Shown here: positions 33,286 through 44,819 of the stretch, piece after piece | Layout: each line of letters begins with the position of its first letter | Position numbering within the stretch: position 1 is the first letter of the stretch | Assembly (NCBI GenBank): GCA_019915015.1 | Contig: JAHBBC010000005.1 | Span: 558,001-622,000 of the forward strand | Source of the DNA: Auriscalpium vulgare | Taxonomy: Eukaryota; Basidiomycota; Agaricomycetes; Russulales; Auriscalpiaceae | DNA length: 64,000 bases | Reading direction: 5' to 3' | Notes under the pieces: model-generated | The model's database searches: none | What the model saw: only the letters and a program-made list of their open reading frames with translations | What the model was told of the DNA's origin: nothing | Made by a program: the position numbers and the translations under genes

Positions 33286-34252
33286 TTACAGGGACGTGAA
33301 AACACCAACGGCAACGGCGGCCAGCACGGACCCAACAAGCGCAACAGGGCCGTCGAAGGAGCGCGGGGCCGCGCCCGTCGAGCCTGCCACGCCACCCGAC
33401 AGCCCGCCGGCCGCCTGCACTGAGCCTGACAAGAAGGATGGGCCGCACGTGTTTTGCACGCCGGTGATGAGGTCGGACTGGCCGCCGAGCAGGGGGCTGC
33501 TCGGGAGTCCGGGCGCGTACGGGACGGTGGACTCCCAGTAGGTGTATGCGGTAAGGACTTCGCGGGTGCAGGTCGTACACAGCTCGGCGGAGGGAAGGGA
33601 CGGCTTGAGGAAGAGGAAGAGGAGGTTGTTGTCGCGGTACGTCGTCACGTTCGGGATGAGCGCGACCTGGCTCGTGTCACGCTTTGCAGGGCCGCCGATG
33701 GTCGTGTACAAGCTGTTCGCGGGGTCGGCGATGCGCGCAGCGGTGCCATTTGTGCCGGTGGCGGTCGCGCAGTAGGTGCCAGAGTCGCTCTTGGAGCAGA
33801 CCGCGGCCTTGAGGGGGGAGAAAACGTAGAGGACGTCGTACGTGCGGAGGACGTCAGCGTTCTGGGCCGACGTGAGCTCCGGCTCGCACTGGGCGTAGAA
33901 GTTGCCGAGCAGGGTGCGGAGGGAGCTGTCGGTGCAGGCAGACGCCGCGCCGCACATGGTGGCTAGGGCGGAGGAGATGCTTGCGGCAGACGGGGGGGTG
34001 CCGGTCGCATTGGAGGAGGGCCCGTACTGGGCGGAGGCGCTGATGAGCGGTGCGGTGCATGCGGCGAGGGTCGAGTCGGTGTTGAGGGTCTGCAGGAAGG
34101 ACGTGCAGGACTGGCTGATGCCCGAGGGGATGAGCGGGTTGGTCTGCGGCAGTGAGAGTCAGTGGCGAAGGCTGGGCGGGTGAGTGTCGGGAGTGGCTGA
34201 CCTGCGCGAGAGCAACGGCGGCGACAACGGCGAGGATGGCGAAGGACTTCAT
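33286..34252 (-). CDS. GPI-anchored cell-surface protein, function unknown
   Basis: Two exons (34252-34202, 34143-33286) give 302 residues. Exon 1 is exactly the signal peptide, MKSFAILAVVAAVALAQ. The mature part has repeated cysteines (SCTSFLQ, AACTAP, MCGAASACTD, YAQCEPEL, AVCSKSD, YCATATG, LCTTCT, NTCGPSF) and several NxT/S glycosylation sites (NATG, NGTAA, NVTT). It ends with a Gly/Ser/Ala-rich spacer and a hydrophobic tail (VALVGSVLAAVAVGVFTSL), the signal for GPI anchoring. The conserved-looking stretch near LRTYDVLYVFSPLKAAV recalls a family of fungal surface proteins, but no activity is known to me. It would sit in the wall or plasma membrane. Confidence 0.8.
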
Positions 34253-34506
34253 GGCGTGAGTGGTGTGGAACGAGTGACTGGTTTATGTACAAGACGGCGG
34301 GGAGCGTGTCGGGGGCGTTGCAAAGGCGTGTCGCCCGGTCGTGGGATAACCAGAGTCGTTGTTGACGGCTGTCTCAGGCGCGACACTCTACACGGCATTC
34401 TACGCACGCGGCACTCTACACGGCGGCAGTCGCTGTGGTCATTGTCAACAACGCCGGCTGTCTGCTGTCATCGCAGGCGCGACACTCTACACGGCGGCAC
34501 TCTACA
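34253..34506. repeat. Imperfect short repeats upstream of GPI-protein gene
   Basis: The 12-mer ACTCTACACGGC occurs at about 34384, 34412 and 34483, with a partial copy at 34498. The longer motif GGCTGTCT...CAGGCGCGACACTC appears twice about 90 bp apart. The array occupies the promoter side of the GPI-protein gene and reaches the stop codon of the next minus-strand gene at 34507. Confidence 0.6.
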
Positions 34507-36096
34507 CTAGTCCTCGTCCATGAGCTCGGCCAGCTCCCTTTCCTCCTCCGCACTAAGGCCCACACGTTCAACGGTCTCTTCCGCCTCCGCCTCCGCCTCC
34601 GTTGCTTTCGGCGGCGCGAGCAAGTCTAAACACACCAGCCTCAGGGCGGGAGAGCAGATCCGTAGCGCGCAGGACGTACCAGACAACTTCCACTTCCTGA
34701 GGGTCCCATCCAGACCTGCGCTGACAATCCACACCTCATGTCCTTGTCCGCCCTGCGTCTTCCTTAGCCAGAGACGTAAATGCGTTACGTCGTGCCAGTG
34801 GCCATCCACTTCCCGGACGAGCTCCGGCTCGTCGAGGGAGGAGATGTCGTACACCCGAAACACGTCCCCACTGCCCCCGAGGAGGTACGGAAATTCTTCC
34901 GCGTCAAGTTGCGGCTGGATGGGTAGAGGTAGAAGAGCCTTGAAGGCAGTTCTGTGGGTAATTGGCGGATAGATTTTCTGCTTCTCGCTTGACGGATAGG
35001 CATGGACTTGCATAGACTCGTCCGTTGAAGCTGTGTGGGGCAGCCCTTGGGTCAGAAGGACCAAGTCAATTCGAATACGCACGCACCCGTCCAGACATGA
35101 CCATTGCCGTAGACGAGTTCATTGATTCCTGTGCGATGGTATACCAGCTCGTCCATAGGCTCTGCTCTCACATGCGGATGCACCTCAGCATCGTCTCTGC
35201 GTATCCGCCAGACTTTGATGACCCCCATGCTGTCCGCCGTGAATAGAACATAGGTCGTATCCGCATGGGGATCATCGGCAGTCTCAATATAAGCGCTCAA
35301 GGATTCAACTGGCCGGGTGTGCGATGATATGGATCCAAGGGATTGCAAGGGAGAAGCAGCATCAACCGATGCTAGATCCCTACACATGCAGTCAGCAAGG
35401 CTGTTCCGGACTCGCTTGAGACACCGACCAGAATCGCACGGATTTATCGGAGCTCCCAGAGACCAGGACATTCAGATCAGGCAAGACAAGGAGCGTCTTC
35501 ACAAAGTCCGCATGAGCGAGCGTGGATGAAATCACGGCCTTGGTCTGCGAAAGTATGCTAGCACCGGACGCGGTTCAGTCTAGGAACCTCGACTCACCTC
35601 CGTATCCCAGAGTTTGATTGTCTTGCACAAGCCAGGCCTGAATTCACGAGATGCTTCCGGCCGGCGGAGGAATGCTCACCTTGTCCCATGAGCCTGTGAT
35701 GAGGACCTCGCGTTCTCCAGGCTTTCCGTAGAACGCGAGGGAGGTAACAGGACCACCATGCCCGCGAAACACACGCGTCGTTCTACCTGTCTAGACAACA
35801 CGGTATATGAAGTGACACGGGGTAGACAACATCGACACACTTGCCTCGAGGTCAACTTTACGCGCGCTGTGCGAGTTCTCTGCAAGCCATGCGTAGTTTC
35901 CGCGCACATGCAGGTCGATCGGGACCCCGGTGAGCGTGATTGGGTCTCCCAGACGCTTGTTCTTCTCTGCCTTGTCCTTCCTCCTCTGCAACAAGAGTAG
36001 GTATGATACTCGTTGGGGATACTCACGCAGACGGACCTTGTCGATAATGAGCTCTGACTCTGCTCTGAAAAGATTGTCCTTGTGAGCTGAACCCAT
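34507..36096 (-). CDS. WD40-repeat protein
   Basis: A multi-exon minus-strand gene. It starts MGSAHKDNLFRAESELIIDK. WD-type blades are visible as GHGGPVTSLAFYGKPGEREV plus LITGSWDK, KLWDTE-type segments with LAHADFVKTLLVLPDLNVLV and SGSSDKSVRFW, then VLFTADSMGVIKVWRIRRDD, ELVYGNGHVWTAS, FRVYDISSLDEPELVREVDG and VWIVSAGLDGTLRKWKL. The tail is acidic (EEERELAELMDED). Most of the protein is therefore a beta-propeller, a protein-interaction platform. I cannot assign it to a named orthologue. The N-terminal exon is separated from the rest by several short introns. The start is 301 bp from the divergent transporter gene. Confidence 0.8.
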
Positions 36097-36397
36097 GGTG
36101 TAGGAAGTCTGAGTGGATCGAGCTCAACCGAGTCGGCGATCACAGTGGGACTATTGCCAGTGTGGGTCACGCCGGCTCCAATACTATCGACCCTATACTA
36201 TTAATACTTGGGACTACCTCCGGGTCTAAGTATTTCCTGTCAGCGGTTCTCGCCTATGTCAGGGCGAGTACAGTGGAAGAAGAGCTAAACGTATGTGGGT
36301 CAAGGACGTTCCGTCCCCCTGCCCCGTCTATATATGACTGCCATCGGGTTCGCTGCCCCATTCCCTTCGTGTCCGTGCACATCTTCCCCCCTCGATA

Positions 36398-38467
36398 ATG
36401 TCTTCTACAACGCTTCAGGAAACCACAGACACCGCCATCGCAGATCCGGAGAAAGCCCAGCAGCGCCCGAGCGAGCCCGACACAGATCCGGTCTCAGCTA
36501 AGGATCACCAATATGAAGTCACCTTGGAGCCAGAAGACGACCCGCAGCAGCTGTCTCTTGCGTTGCGATGGTTGACAGTCTTCACCATCTCGACGGCCTC
36601 TCTTTGTGTTACTTCTGCGTCTTCGGCGGTGCGCCAGTTTCTCGTCTTCTTTTCACAACCTGACTCTACTATGTTCTTTCATAGGCGGCCGAGACAGAAC
36701 TGGCTGTGGCAGAAAAGTTTGGCGTCAGCAAAGAAGTCGGAATTCTCGGTGTCAGCTTGTTTGTCTTGGGCTTGGGACTTGGTCCTCTCATCACAGGGCC
36801 GTTGTCAGAACTCTATGGTCGAAATATAGTATATCGCGTCTCGTTCTTCCTTTTCTTCGCTTTCACTTTCCCCGTAGCATTCGCGCCCTCTCTTGGTACG
36901 TTCCTTTCTACCGCCAATCGTCCACACTAATCCCTGGAACAGCTGTCTTCCTCGTCTTTCGATTCGTAACCGGTTTCTGCGGGTCCTCATTTCTGAGCGT
37001 CGCGGGAGGAAGCGTCACTGACCTGTTTCCCAACCACCAAGTCGCCACGTGTGTCATTTTCACATATGTTCTGGTTGACACTCTTGCTCACGTATGGGCT
37101 AGTCCGATGGCGCTATATACCATCTCACCCTTTCTTGGTCCAATCATCGGCCCTATATATGGCGGGTATGTGTGCGCGTCGGATGCGAATGATTGCAGTA
37201 CTGACCCTGATATACAGGTTCGTAAATCAAAATACGACATGGCGCTGGACGTATTGGGTCCTCATCATTTGGTCGTTCGCTCAGCTCGTGGCTATTTTGC
37301 TCGTGGGTGTCATCGTCACTCGCCCTCATCCATGCTTTGAACGTTTGAATCGCAGATAGTACCTGAAACCTACATCCCTGTGCTTTTAAAATGGAAAGCA
37401 CAGCGGTACGCCAATAATCCCTTACGTTCCCAGCCGTACACTGAAGTGCCATTTAGGCTGCGCAAGGTCACCGGTGATGTGAGCTACTACGCGCCAATCG
37501 AGAAGCACGACCATAGTCTCGCAAGAATGATCATTGTCAGCTGCTACAAGCCCTTTCGTGAGTGATATTTAGATTGTGCCAGTTTAGAATCTCATTCTGT
37601 GGCAGAACTGGTCATCTTCGATCGCATGGCGCTCTTAATCGACCTGTGGCAAGTACCTTTTTTTACGTGAGACTATCGATTGCAGTTGGCTCAGTCGGCA
37701 AGCGCTGCAGGAACTCCCTACTTCTGGGCATCCTCTACTTGACTTTCCAAGCGTTTCCAATCGTGTTCGAAAAAGGACATGGCTTCAACCAGCAGATGAC
37801 CGGCCTCACATTCCTCGGTATTGGACTCGGGCTGCTCATTGGCCTCGCAACGACGCCATATTGGAATTCGTGAGCAGGCAATGTTTCATAGTCCAACATA
37901 CATCTCTCACAGTTGTTGTGCAGGAGGTTCCGCTTATATGAAAAGCGTCACGGTTCGACTCCCCCTGAATTCCGGCTCAAGCAAGGGCAATTGGGCGGTG
38001 TTCTCGTTGCTATATGTGAGTTGCCAGCAGTCGACTCCCCTGCGAAGACACTGAGCCCCGGCAACAGCCCTGTTTTGCGTGGCATTCACGACCTACCCGC
38101 ATGTCCACTGGATCGTGCCCATCATTGCATCCATACCGTTCGGCACGGGCATGTACTGCTCCTTTGTGTCCTCTTTCACATACCTCGTGATCGCATATCG
38201 CCCGATTGCTGCATCGGCCATGGCGGCCAACACTGCCATGCGCACAGTCTTCGCCGCGGCCTTCCCGTTGTTCGCACCGGCAATGTACCATCGTCTCGGC
38301 ACTGTGGGAGCTACGGCTCTGCTAGCAGGACTTACGACAGTTATGGCGCCATTACCGTGAGCGTTACTATCTGCGAATGGGAGTTTTGCTGACTTGCCAT
38401 CTCAAGGTTTGTATTCTATAAGATCGGCGCTCGACTGCGAGCCCAATCAAAATTTGCCGCGCACTAA
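36398..38467 (+). CDS. MFS transporter, drug:H+ antiporter (DHA1) type
   Basis: A multi-exon gene for a 12-helix major facilitator. A hydrophilic N-terminal tail of about 65 residues (MSSTTLQETTDTAIADPEKA) comes before helix 1 (WLTVFTISTASLCVTSASS). The DHA1 marks are AEKFGVSKEVGILGVSLFVL, GPLSELYGRNIVYRVSFFLF (motif A, with GPLSELYGR), FRFVTGFCGSSFLSVAGGSV, SPFLGPIIGPIYGGFV (motif C type) and TTWRWTYWVLIIWS. After a cytoplasmic loop with YAPIEK the second half includes the segment from TFQAFPIVFEKGHGFNQQM, FGTGMYCSFVSSFTYLV and MAANTAMRTVFAAAFPLF. It ends with a short tail and stop at 38465-38467. It would export small molecules at the plasma membrane; the substrate is unknown. Confidence 0.88.
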
Positions 38468-39183
38468 CTAGCATGTGTGGCCTACCATACGGTCCTGACG
38501 ACACACACGCCACGCGGCCTGCTAGATATACCGTGTAATGAAGCATAGATTTCCTGACACTCATAGAACGACGCATTGCTAGAAGCCTATATAGTAGATA
38601 CACCCGAGATCCTTGCTCGTTTCAGATGAACCGCGTACACCTCGTTAATGACCTCGAGTTTGCTGTCGGCCGACGATCGAATGTAATCATGGTCTCCCTG
38701 AGGCAGAGTAGCTAGATTCAACCCTTCTCAAGCTCAGGGATCATCTAGTATCGGTTGGCCCACAGTAAGTAGTAACTTGGGGTTGCGGAAGTTGCCGGGA
38801 TAGGGACGGTAAAGACCTTCAATGCGCCTTCGACATGGAGAGCGTGCCGTCCTCTGGGACGATCGATCGCGGCGGGTCGCGACCGCGGCCGCATTGGGTG
38901 AAACCCAACTGTGGGGTTGTGTCGTGAGAACGAGAGCATTAGTTCCCACCGTACCGCCAGTCTCTGTACCCCTTGCATTGGCAACAACGCCAATGCACTC
39001 GATCTGAGTAATGCTATCTATCGTGCTCATCTGCCACAGCCTGAGTCTCCTTGAGCGCTGCACTCCCAATACACTCTTAATACCTCAGGCCGCTCGACCG
39101 CGTGACACTGACACGTCTGTGGTTATCATTAATATATTGGGTTATCACGCGTTGACGCGTCGCTCAGCGCGTCGCGCTCTCCT
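38468..39183. other. Intergenic zone holding one arm of an inverted duplication
   Basis: No intact gene is recognised. The part at about 38828-38925 is the reverse-complement relative of 39704-39798 (an exact 18-bp run at 38843-38860). AT-rich sequence follows at 39120-39140. Confidence 0.5.
38828..38925 (-). repeat. Inverted duplication, arm A
   Basis: Read on the minus strand, this stretch aligns with 39704-39798 on the plus strand over about 90 bp at roughly three-quarters identity by eye. The 18-mer at 38843-38860 matches 39761-39778 exactly in reverse complement. In this arm the reading corresponding to the plus-strand start codon runs into a stop after four codons, so it looks like a broken copy. 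Confidence 0.6.
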
Positions 39184-39584
39184 TTAGTTTCTGTCGCCCC
39201 AGATGTTTTCCTTGTCTACACCGGTAAGCGAGCTCATGAGGGCCTGAAGCCCTTGAGACTGAACCCGCCCACGCCGCTTGTCCGTGCCGTGCCGCGAGGC
39301 GCGAGCCGGTCTCCGAATACCTGCCCGTTTAGGATGTCGATTGGCGCGGGCGCAGTAAGTAATAGCGCTGCAGCGTCCGACCAGACGCACTGACCTTCTT
39401 TGCGCGCAGAGAGCTTGACGCAGTCCACATCGCCTCGGACACGAACCAGCGTGCTCGGCCGCGGGAGGGGTGGCCACCTCTGGTGATGACAGCGGACGAG
39501 TGGCAGACGGCATGTCGGCAGTCGGGTCACGCGGTCACGCATCCGTCGACGGAGCAGTTTGCAAAGAGCGAGTGACACGAACAT
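39184..39584 (-). CDS. Small basic orphan protein
   Basis: A tentative two-exon model (39584-39395, 39320-39184; 74-nt intron with GTCAG donor and GGGCAG acceptor) gives 108 residues that stay open across the junction. The second exon encodes a very basic stretch (PARASRHGTDKRRGRVQSQG) and ends MSSLTGVDKENIWGDRN. An alternative ATG at 39513 in another frame would not join well to exon 2. No family is recognised, and the gene may be lineage-specific or not real. Confidence 0.3.
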
Positions 39585-39703
39585 CGTTCAGGATAATGAG
39601 AATGTACGTGCATGATACATACAGCCTACAGAGGGTGTCTAAGGAGCGAGTAATACATTGAATGAGTGACCGGGCATTGGGCAATGGACACCACCGACGC
39701 GCT

Positions 39704-39798
39704 GCCCCTACAGTGGGGTTTACCGCATGCGGTCGCGGACGCGTCCGGCCGCGATCGGTTGTCCCAGAGGACGGCACGTTCTGTCGACATGAGCGGCC
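39704..39798 (+). repeat. Inverted duplication, arm B
   Basis: Partner of the copy at about 38828-38925. This arm spans the region just upstream of, and including, the ATG at 39789 of the coiled-coil orphan gene, so it covers its likely 5' UTR or promoter-proximal DNA. Confidence 0.6.
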
Positions 39799-40643
39799 GC
39801 CTTGCGTCCTTCCGAGGGCCCTCAACGCCCTCAGCATCCCCCGTGCAGTCTAAGCACCCACCAAAACCTCCGGCATCGCCGTCACGGGCAGCGGAATCCA
39901 CATACCACCGCAAAGTCAGGACATCTCTCCAAGAGGTCAGGAACGTTTGCAGAACATGGGATGGCCTCGTTCACATGGACGGACTGAAAGCGGCGAAGGC
40001 TTTGGTTGACTCGAGGACTGAGCTGCAGTAGGCATCTGCCTGTATGTCTCTTGTCGGCCTCTCTGAACAGCTTGCTTGCAGCAATCAACTGGCTTTCCTG
40101 ACTGACTCGACACAACCTCGAACGAGGATGGTTGGCCCTAAGCTGGAATATATGGAAGAACGTATTGTGGATCTGGACATAGTCGTTTCCAAGCTGGTGA
40201 GCTCGCCCTGCCTCCTTTCCTTTGCAACGATCTCAACCTGGATCATAGAAAAAGCAGTTCCAGAAGATGACCCTGCTGATTGAGAATCTAGAGGTCGCCC
40301 TCGCTGATGCACACAAGGCGAAAGGATGGGCATGGGTTCAGTTGGAACCACTGTGGACAACCTGGTCACTGGAGAAGTTCGGTAAGGGGCTACGTCTTGG
40401 GGTGTATATCTCTGACCGCTTTCTGCAGTCTCGTCTATCGCCAGCATTCTTCGCCCATATAGACGATCTCTGGACCTGCACACCCGACTCGTTGACATTC
40501 TCAGGCCCCACTCGGTCTCGTTTGAAGACGCGAGAAGCGCAATACAGCAGTGGGTCGCGGAAGCTCCGCTTGAAGATGAAAACTGGGACGCGAAATGGGA
40601 GGATCTTTGCATCGCCGAAATTGATCGGTGGGATGCTCGATGA
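39789..40643 (+). CDS. Helical (coiled-coil) orphan protein
   Basis: Four exons (39789-40027, 40082-40196, 40249-40381, 40429-40643) give 233 residues; starting at the upstream in-frame ATG 39684 gives 268. I chose 39789 because the upstream part lies in a duplicated, probably non-coding stretch. After a Pro/Ser-rich N-terminus the protein is mostly helical and charged: YHRKVRTSLQEVRNVCRTWD, KLEYMEERIVDLDIVVSKLK, then KMTLLIENLEVALADAHKAK with a heptad-like pattern. It ends with a Trp-rich acidic segment (QQWVAEAPLEDENWDAKWED). This shape occurs in kinetochore, spindle and tethering subunits, but I make no assignment. All three introns join in frame. Confidence 0.6.
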
Positions 40644-41280
40644 ATGGACGACTATCGCACCATGCTTCGCGCTCGTTAACGTAGGGCGAGCGCGGGCCTC
40701 GCGCGTGTCTGGCCTGCTTTCCCCCAACAACACCCAACCCATTCAGTACTTGTAGGCATTGACAAAATCTGTGGGATGTTCCGGCGTAACTCGTGTGTAG
40801 ACAAGTAAGCAACATTGTATCTGGTACAGTAACTGGTCGCACTAGCCTGTCGTGACGCAGAACGTCGCGCCGATGCGACACCCTTGCCGCGTCTCGCTTC
40901 TCGCTTCGCAGACCTTTAGTGCAGTCCACTCGGGGTATCCTCAAGCCACACAGCGGCGTTTGAATGAGAGGAGCAGTCGGTCGGAGAGCGACGCAGCCGT
41001 CAGCGCCGAGGGACTCGGAGGCAACTCGAAGCAGTCGGCTGTCGACCGCCAGCTATGTGACCGACGGAGATGTTTTTTTTAAGCATTAAGCATGCATTGA
41101 TGCCGGTGTTGCCACAGCGGGTACAATATAACATACAGAAGCGTAATGCCGTGACACAGCATGTAAGTACCACAGTATCTGTCACTTTCGATGCCCGGGT
41201 ATCAGTGGACATGGACGTGCTCACGAGAGCAGCGCCGGCGAGAATGTATTCCATCCCGCCTAGATGATGATATCGACAGC
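40644..41280. other. Intergenic between converging genes
   Basis: Lies between the coiled-coil orphan stop and the SYF1 stop. No coding stretch is convincing. A run of nine T residues occurs at about 41072-41080. Confidence 0.4.
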
Positions 41281-44200
41281 TCAAATATCTTCATCGTCCG
41301 AGATGTGAATCTCGTCGGCGTTGGCAGTATCAGCTGCGTCGACCGCCGACTCAGCGCTCTCGCCTTTCGGCCGCGGCAGCGCTGTGTGCTTCGCCGAAAC
41401 GAACGCAGGCCCCGCCTTCCCTCCGCCCGCCTCGCGCTCCGCCGCCGCCATTGGGTCCGTTGACATTGAGCCCAAATCCGTGTCCTTCGTCGCCCCCGAC
41501 CGCGCCGCCACCGTCTGCGCCGCCAGGTAGCTCGCCTCCGTGTTGAACTGCGCCTGCACGCTCCGCTTGATCCTGAGCATCTCGCGGAAAGTGTCTTCGG
41601 AGCCCGTGTCAATCTCAAACGTGTGCCACTCCGCCCAAAACTCGGGGTTGGTGCGTGGGTCGCAGAACTGGGATGCGTGGGCGTAGATGGCCCGCGCGCG
41701 GTCGATCTCGCCGAGCTTGCGCTCGAGGGCGGCGAACCGCAGGCACATCTGCGCTGTCTGGCGATCTGGCAATACTTCCAGGGCGCTCTCGTAGATGGGC
41801 CGGGTGGCGGTAAGGCCGTAGTTGGCAGCGGCTTTGGCGATGTATATTGTGAACATCTAGGGTTTGAGACGTTAGTGGCGGCCGCGGAACAATTGACATG
41901 TAAGCTGACCTCGAACTTGTCCTGATCTGCAACCACCTTGGTCGCGCGGTCGTAGATTGACATCGCACGTTTGGCCAATCCATGATCCTCTTCGAGTAGA
42001 GCATACATCAAGAAGATCGGCTTGCACGACTTCGGCGGGCACTTCTCTAGTGCCTGTTCGAACAAATCGCGTGCTCGTTCAAGCTTCGTTCCGCCCTACA
42101 CAGAAGTGTAAGCGAACGACATGGACAGTGATTTCATGACTTACATAGCGCTTCACGAACTTCGACAAGTAGATGTTCCAGATCTCAAATGAGACAGGGA
42201 ATGTGAACAGCTCGACACCCCTCTCGTACACCTTTACGCAGATTAATCGGCGATTACCTAGAGTGCGCAAGAGTAGCGCACCTTGAAGCTTTCCTCGAAG
42301 TACTTGTTCTCTTCAAGGAACGCAGCATAGTTGACGATGACCTGCGCGTTGGCTATCCGCAGCTCCAGGATCTTGTCGTAAACTGCCTTCGCCGACTCCA
42401 CAGTACCAAGCGACTCCTCAAGATCAACATAGAACGACCAGAGCTTGAGCGACTTAAATAAGCGAACTTGGACTGGCAGGGCCTTTTGGAAAGTCGTCAA
42501 CGAAGGATAAACAATTGTGAATAGCCGAGAACACATACATGGTCATGGTAGTTAATTTTCGTGTTCTTGGGGATGGCAGCTGCTCGTTGCAGAACCCGGA
42601 TTGCGTCATCATAATTGCTATAAGGGAGCCATCAGTGTCGTGGTGCATCTCAGCGCTAAGAAACGACAAACTCATGGCGCAGCTCCAATTCAGCCCATTC
42701 ACACCACACTTCCGCCAGATCTTCCACGGTCTTGTAATTGACCTTCGTGGCCTTCTCAAGGACCTTACGCGCGTTGTTGAGGTCAGGCTCCCCCTCCCCC
42801 TTGACGCCACCTTCCTCGTAGAACCTAGCAAAGTTGATAAAAAGGCGGTGCAAGTTTGCCGTTGCCTTGCGTGGATTGACGATAGATAATGCATTCTCAT
42901 ACGTCTCAGCGACCTGGCATTTGCGTGAGCATGTCCTGGCATGTGAGCGGCTGCGGCGAGCGCTCACCTTTTCGTCGTCGTCACCCCACAGTGCTACCCG
43001 TTTCTCCCATTCTTGCACATCATTCGGGTTTCGGCGCAGGAGTACATCATTTACCAAGAATGGCCGTCGATCCATCAGCTCCTCGAATGCTTGCATCCTC
43101 GAGGCCAATTCCAGTTCGTCTTCTTCATCAGCGTTCTCGTCCATGTCATTCATCAGCGAATCGAGAACAGACTCGCTGAACTCCGCATACGCATCGAAAA
43201 TCTGGGTGAAGTCGCGGATGGTCAAAACGCTGGTAATGCCTGCCTCAAAATTCTCTTTGGCACGCTCGAACTCTCCGCGCTTGATCCAGTAGGTCGCCAG
43301 GCCTGTCCATAAACGGCCCGCCTGGTCTTTATAGATCGCTAGACCATCGTTGTGAATGATCTTCTCGATGTTCAGCTTGCGAGAGCTGTTCGGATCTTCG
43401 TCTTCGTCATAAACAGGCGCAGGCTTACCATCCGCGGTGACAGCTACTGGAGGTCCAGCGAAGCGGATGAGTTGACCAGTTGTTGAGACTGGTGTAGCTT
43501 GCTCATCATCATGATGCTCCATGGCTCGCCCCTTATCCTCTGCAGCTTCCTCTTCCAACGTCTCCTCCACTCCCAGCCCAACCTCCTCTGAATGCGCCTC
43601 AACAACATCAAGCCATTGGCCCAGGAGTTGATACGGGCTCTTGCCTTCCGGGCTAATGTAATCGCCGCGAGCAGCCTTGCGAGACAGAGACAACAGAAGT
43701 TTGGCGGCCTCCAGAGGCCGTGGCGCAGGGTTGCTGGGAGAGAGAAGGATGGCAGTGTAACGTTCCGTGACGCTAGGGTCTATAGACAGGTACCTCCGGT
43801 AGATGGCCACGGTGGTGAGACCGCCTCGTGATTCTGCCCAGAGAAGATAGCGAACCCATATGCGGTGGTGAAGAGAGGGTGGGAGGGTGCGCAGTGCACG
43901 ATCATATGTTCGACGAGCATGAGACTGGGCCAATATCGGTGGACAGGTAGGATGATTGAAGATGGAAGTGTACAACAGCCATAATCGAGGAAGCTGTAAC
44001 AAGGGAAGTTAGTGGGACGTCACATATCAATGTGAGGAGTCGGCGCACCTTGGGCAAACACATAAGGGCGCGTTCAAACGTTGCAACAAGAGACTTCCAC
44101 TCTTCCCAGCCAACCACGCCATCTAGCCCTCCCTCCCATTCCTCCAGGTCCTCCTGCTCCTCCTCCAACGCATCCTTCATCTCGGGGAACTTTTTCCTGC

Positions 44201-44624
44201 CGCCTGCCCTCTTCTTCGTGAGCTGTTTGCCAAGGACGTAGGACATGCGCATTTGCAGGTATGCCTTCCATAGCTTGAAGGAGCCGGAGAAGTGAACGAG
44301 AGCAGACTCGTAGAGATAGGTCAGGCGCTGGAGAGTCTCGCGAGCAACGGGAGAGACAAGCGGACCCAGAAGGGCGGCGACCTCTGGAGGTAGGTCAAGG
44401 GCACCTTCGAGTTTGAGGAGGGCGTTTTGTGCCTCGCGGGTCGCGTTGATTGCGGTCCACCAGTGGCGAAAAGAAAAGGGATTGCGGAGGAGATCCTCTT
44501 CGCGATGGAAGTCTTTTGGGGAGATGAGAGAGGGATGTGTGACGGGGGTTGGGACGGGGGAGGCAATGGGGAAGTGAGACGTGAGGCTCTGCAGGCTGGG
44601 AGCTGCCGAGGCGACGGACGGCAT
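41281..44624 (-). CDS. SYF1: Pre-mRNA-splicing factor SYF1 (HAT repeats)
   Basis: A multi-exon gene for a HAT/TPR-like repeat protein of about 900-1,000 residues, a scaffold of the NineTeen complex in the spliceosome. It starts MPSVASAAPS and reaches the repeats with DFHREEDLLRNPFSFRHWWT. HAT units follow: YESALVHFSGSFKLWKAYLQ, TFERALMCLPK, ARRTYDRALRTLPPSLHHRI then WVRYLLWAE, GRLWTGLATYWIKRGEFERA, and FEEAGIT-type units. After several exons come RPIYESALEVLPDRQTAQM, ALERKLGEIDRARAIYAHAS and PEFWAEWHTFEIDTGSEDTF. It ends with an acidic tail (EIHISDDEDI). This matches the whole SYF1/XAB2 layout. It is head-to-head with BET4, 195 bp apart. Confidence 0.94.
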
Positions 44625-44819
44625 GGCGCAGTCGTGGGAGCGTGTTGGAGGCCCAGTCGTGTTGCAGTCCGGTCCTAGTCAAGTTGCAGTCCTGTCCTAG
44701 TCAGGTTGAGCAGAGGACTCGACGAGCGCAATGGTCGGCGTCACGTGCTGCTAGTGGCCTCTACCAGTCCTCTACCAGCCTCCACCCTCCTCTACTCCCC
44801 CTGCTATCAGTACAGGACC
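44625..44819. promoter_or_regulatory. Bidirectional promoter SYF1 / BET4, with short repeats
   Basis: 195 bp between divergent start codons. It contains three near copies of a GTTGCAGTCC(G/T)GTCCTAGTCA-like unit (about 44658-44706) and a pyrimidine-rich CTCTACCAGTC/CCTC stretch before the BET4 start. Confidence 0.5.

Noticed and set aside
41202..42065. Long minus-strand frame at the SYF1 3' end
   Set aside because: It is an out-of-frame, Arg/Ser-rich reading that runs through SYF1 introns; the real SYF1 exons use another frame.
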